The notes beneath the pieces are model-generated. The model ran no database searches and was not told where the DNA came from. It saw nothing but the letters and a program-made list of their open reading frames with translations. From JAEUOS01 sp964470865 (GTDB lineage: Bacteria; Pseudomonadota; Gammaproteobacteria; Burkholderiales; JAEUOS01), in the NCBI GenBank assembly GCA_964470865.1, contig CAYYFR010000271.1, forward strand, positions 1 to 6,868: a DNA stretch of 6,868 nt. The letters run 5' to 3'. This document shows positions 6,057 to 6,868 of the stretch, one piece after another (position 1 is the first letter of the stretch; every line of letters starts with the position of its first letter). Both the position numbers and the translations under genes were made by a program.

Positions 6057-6868
6057 ATGCAGTCCAAAGCGGGAAATCCGGAGATACACGCCACCGCGCG
6101 ACTGCCGGCACGCGTCGTCCGTGCAATAGAAATCCAACGCCAGCGAGGCGAAATTCTGGTGAGTTGGATTCAGGCCGGGCTTGTCGGCCTTTTGACCACG
6201 CTCTACATCGTGGCCCCCAGTACCGCGCCAATGGATGCTGCGTTGAAGCCGGTGCCGTGGGCGCTTGGCATTTACGCCGCGTTCACATTGTTCCGGCTGG
6301 ATCGTGCCTATCGACGGCGGATGACGGTGGCTCTAAGTATCGTTTCGGTATTTGTGGACGTGGGGGTGTTGATTTTCACGATCTGGAGTTTCCATATCCA
6401 ATACGGCCAGCCTGCGGCTTTTTATTTGAAGGCGCCGACCTTTGCATACCTGTTTATCTTTATCGCGATGCGCATGCTTTCCTTCCGCCCGGGGTACGTG
6501 GCCCTTGCTGGAATTACGGCCGCGCTCGGCTGGTTGGGACTCCTGGGGTATGCGCTCGCCGCGCCCGGTGGTGCGGATTTGATCACCCGCGACTACGTCA
6601 GCTACATGACGTCGGCGCGAATTCTTGTCGGTGCCGAGATCGACAAGGTGATATCGATTCTTGTCGTCACAGGGCTCCTTGCGCTAGGGGCCGCGCGCGG
6701 GCGCCAAATGCTTGAGCAATCTCTTGCCGAGCAGGCGATCGCGGGTCAGTTCGCGCGATTTTTTTCCCCCGACATCGCGGAAACCCTGACGCGGGCGGAC
6801 GAACTGTTGCGTCCGGGCGAAGGGCAAAGTCGGGAGGCGACCGCGATGTTCGTCGACTTGCGCGGTTT
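6057..6868 (+). CDS. Membrane-anchored class III adenylate/guanylate cyclase (3' end outside window)
   Basis: The frame opens at ATG 6057, the only usual start after an in-frame stop at 6024, and runs past the right edge, giving 270 visible residues. A basic N-terminus (about 1-32) precedes six hydrophobic segments near 33-51, 68-81, 90-111, 128-142, 148-169 and 198-214. After them, a linker QSLAEQAIAGQFARFFSPDIAE (221 onward) leads to EATAMFVDLRG (261-270). This is the start of a class III cyclase domain, with D267 as the first metal-binding aspartate. FARFFSP before the domain is typical of bacterial membrane cyclases. The residues that tell ATP from GTP lie outside the window, so the product is undecided. 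The six-helix part does not match a named sensor domain that I can assign with confidence. It is divergent from bufA and shares its upstream region. No good Shine-Dalgarno precedes the ATG. Confidence 0.88.
   Translation, partial: MQSKAGNPEIHATARLPARVVRAIEIQRQRGEILVSWIQAGLVGLLTTLYIVAPSTAPMDAALKPVPWALGIYAAFTLFRLDRAYRRRMTVALSIVSVFVDVGVLIFTIWSFHIQYGQPAAFYLKAPTFAYLFIFIAMRMLSFRPGYVALAGITAALGWLGLLGYALAAPGGADLITRDYVSYMTSARILVGAEIDKVISILVVTGLLALGAARGRQMLEQSLAEQAIAGQFARFFSPDIAETLTRADELLRPGEGQSREATAMFVDLRG

Noticed and set aside
6045..6065. Short inverted repeat GGACT/AGTCC around the membrane cyclase start codon
   Set aside because: Only five pairs with an 11-base loop; too weak to claim as a translational switch.
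5906..6094. 62-codon - strand open frame in the divergent region
   Set aside because: No ribosome binding site, unusual composition, and it overlaps the start of the membrane cyclase.
6164..6715. Open frame of 183 codons on the + strand near the right edge
   Set aside because: It lies in another frame over the membrane cyclase, whose translation has clear helices and a cyclase start motif; the 183-codon product resembles nothing.

Overview
The window is GC-rich with strong third-position GC bias. Its gene content (hybrid PAS histidine kinase, response regulator–cyclase fusion, a bufferin metallophore operon with a DoxX gene, and a membrane cyclase) fits a proteobacterium, most likely a betaproteobacterium. 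The taxon is inferred from gene style only. There are no RNA genes, CRISPR arrays, insertion sequences or attachment sites that I can support.

Layout. (1) Positions 1-2772, + strand: the 3' part of a hybrid sensor histidine kinase (PAS, HisKA, HATPase, receiver), cut by the left edge. It overlaps, or nearly abuts, a receiver–class III adenylate cyclase fusion. The pair looks like a phosphorelay that sets cAMP level. (2) Positions 2773-3098: a gene-free gap between convergent operons, with two weak inverted repeats. (3) Positions 5694 down to 3099, - strand: a compact four-gene operon. The order is bufA (secreted Cys-containing DUF2282 precursor), bufB (DUF692/MNIO iron oxidase), bufC (DUF2063-type partner) and a DoxX-family membrane protein. 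The last three genes are joined by TGATG and ATGA overlaps. This is the recognised organisation of a copper-binding, ribosomally made and post-translationally modified peptide (bufferin) of the periplasm. (4) Positions 5695-6056: the divergent intergenic region. It holds a strong bufA ribosome binding site and two perfect inverted repeats in the presumed bufA leader. (5) Positions 6057 to the right edge, + strand: a six-helix membrane protein that enters a class III cyclase domain just before the window ends.

How the parts may work together. The bufferin operon is a self-contained metal-buffering module: BufA is made with a signal peptide, BufB with BufC modifies its cysteines, and the product acts outside the cytoplasm. 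The DoxX protein is the membrane component. Two separate cyclase genes flank it, so cAMP signalling and metal defence are neighbours here. No regulator gene for the bufferin operon lies in the window, so any functional link is inference. The main items for a second look are the structured bufA leader, the kinase–cyclase pair with ATP-type specificity residues, and the membrane cyclase at the right edge, which is easily missed because it runs off the window.
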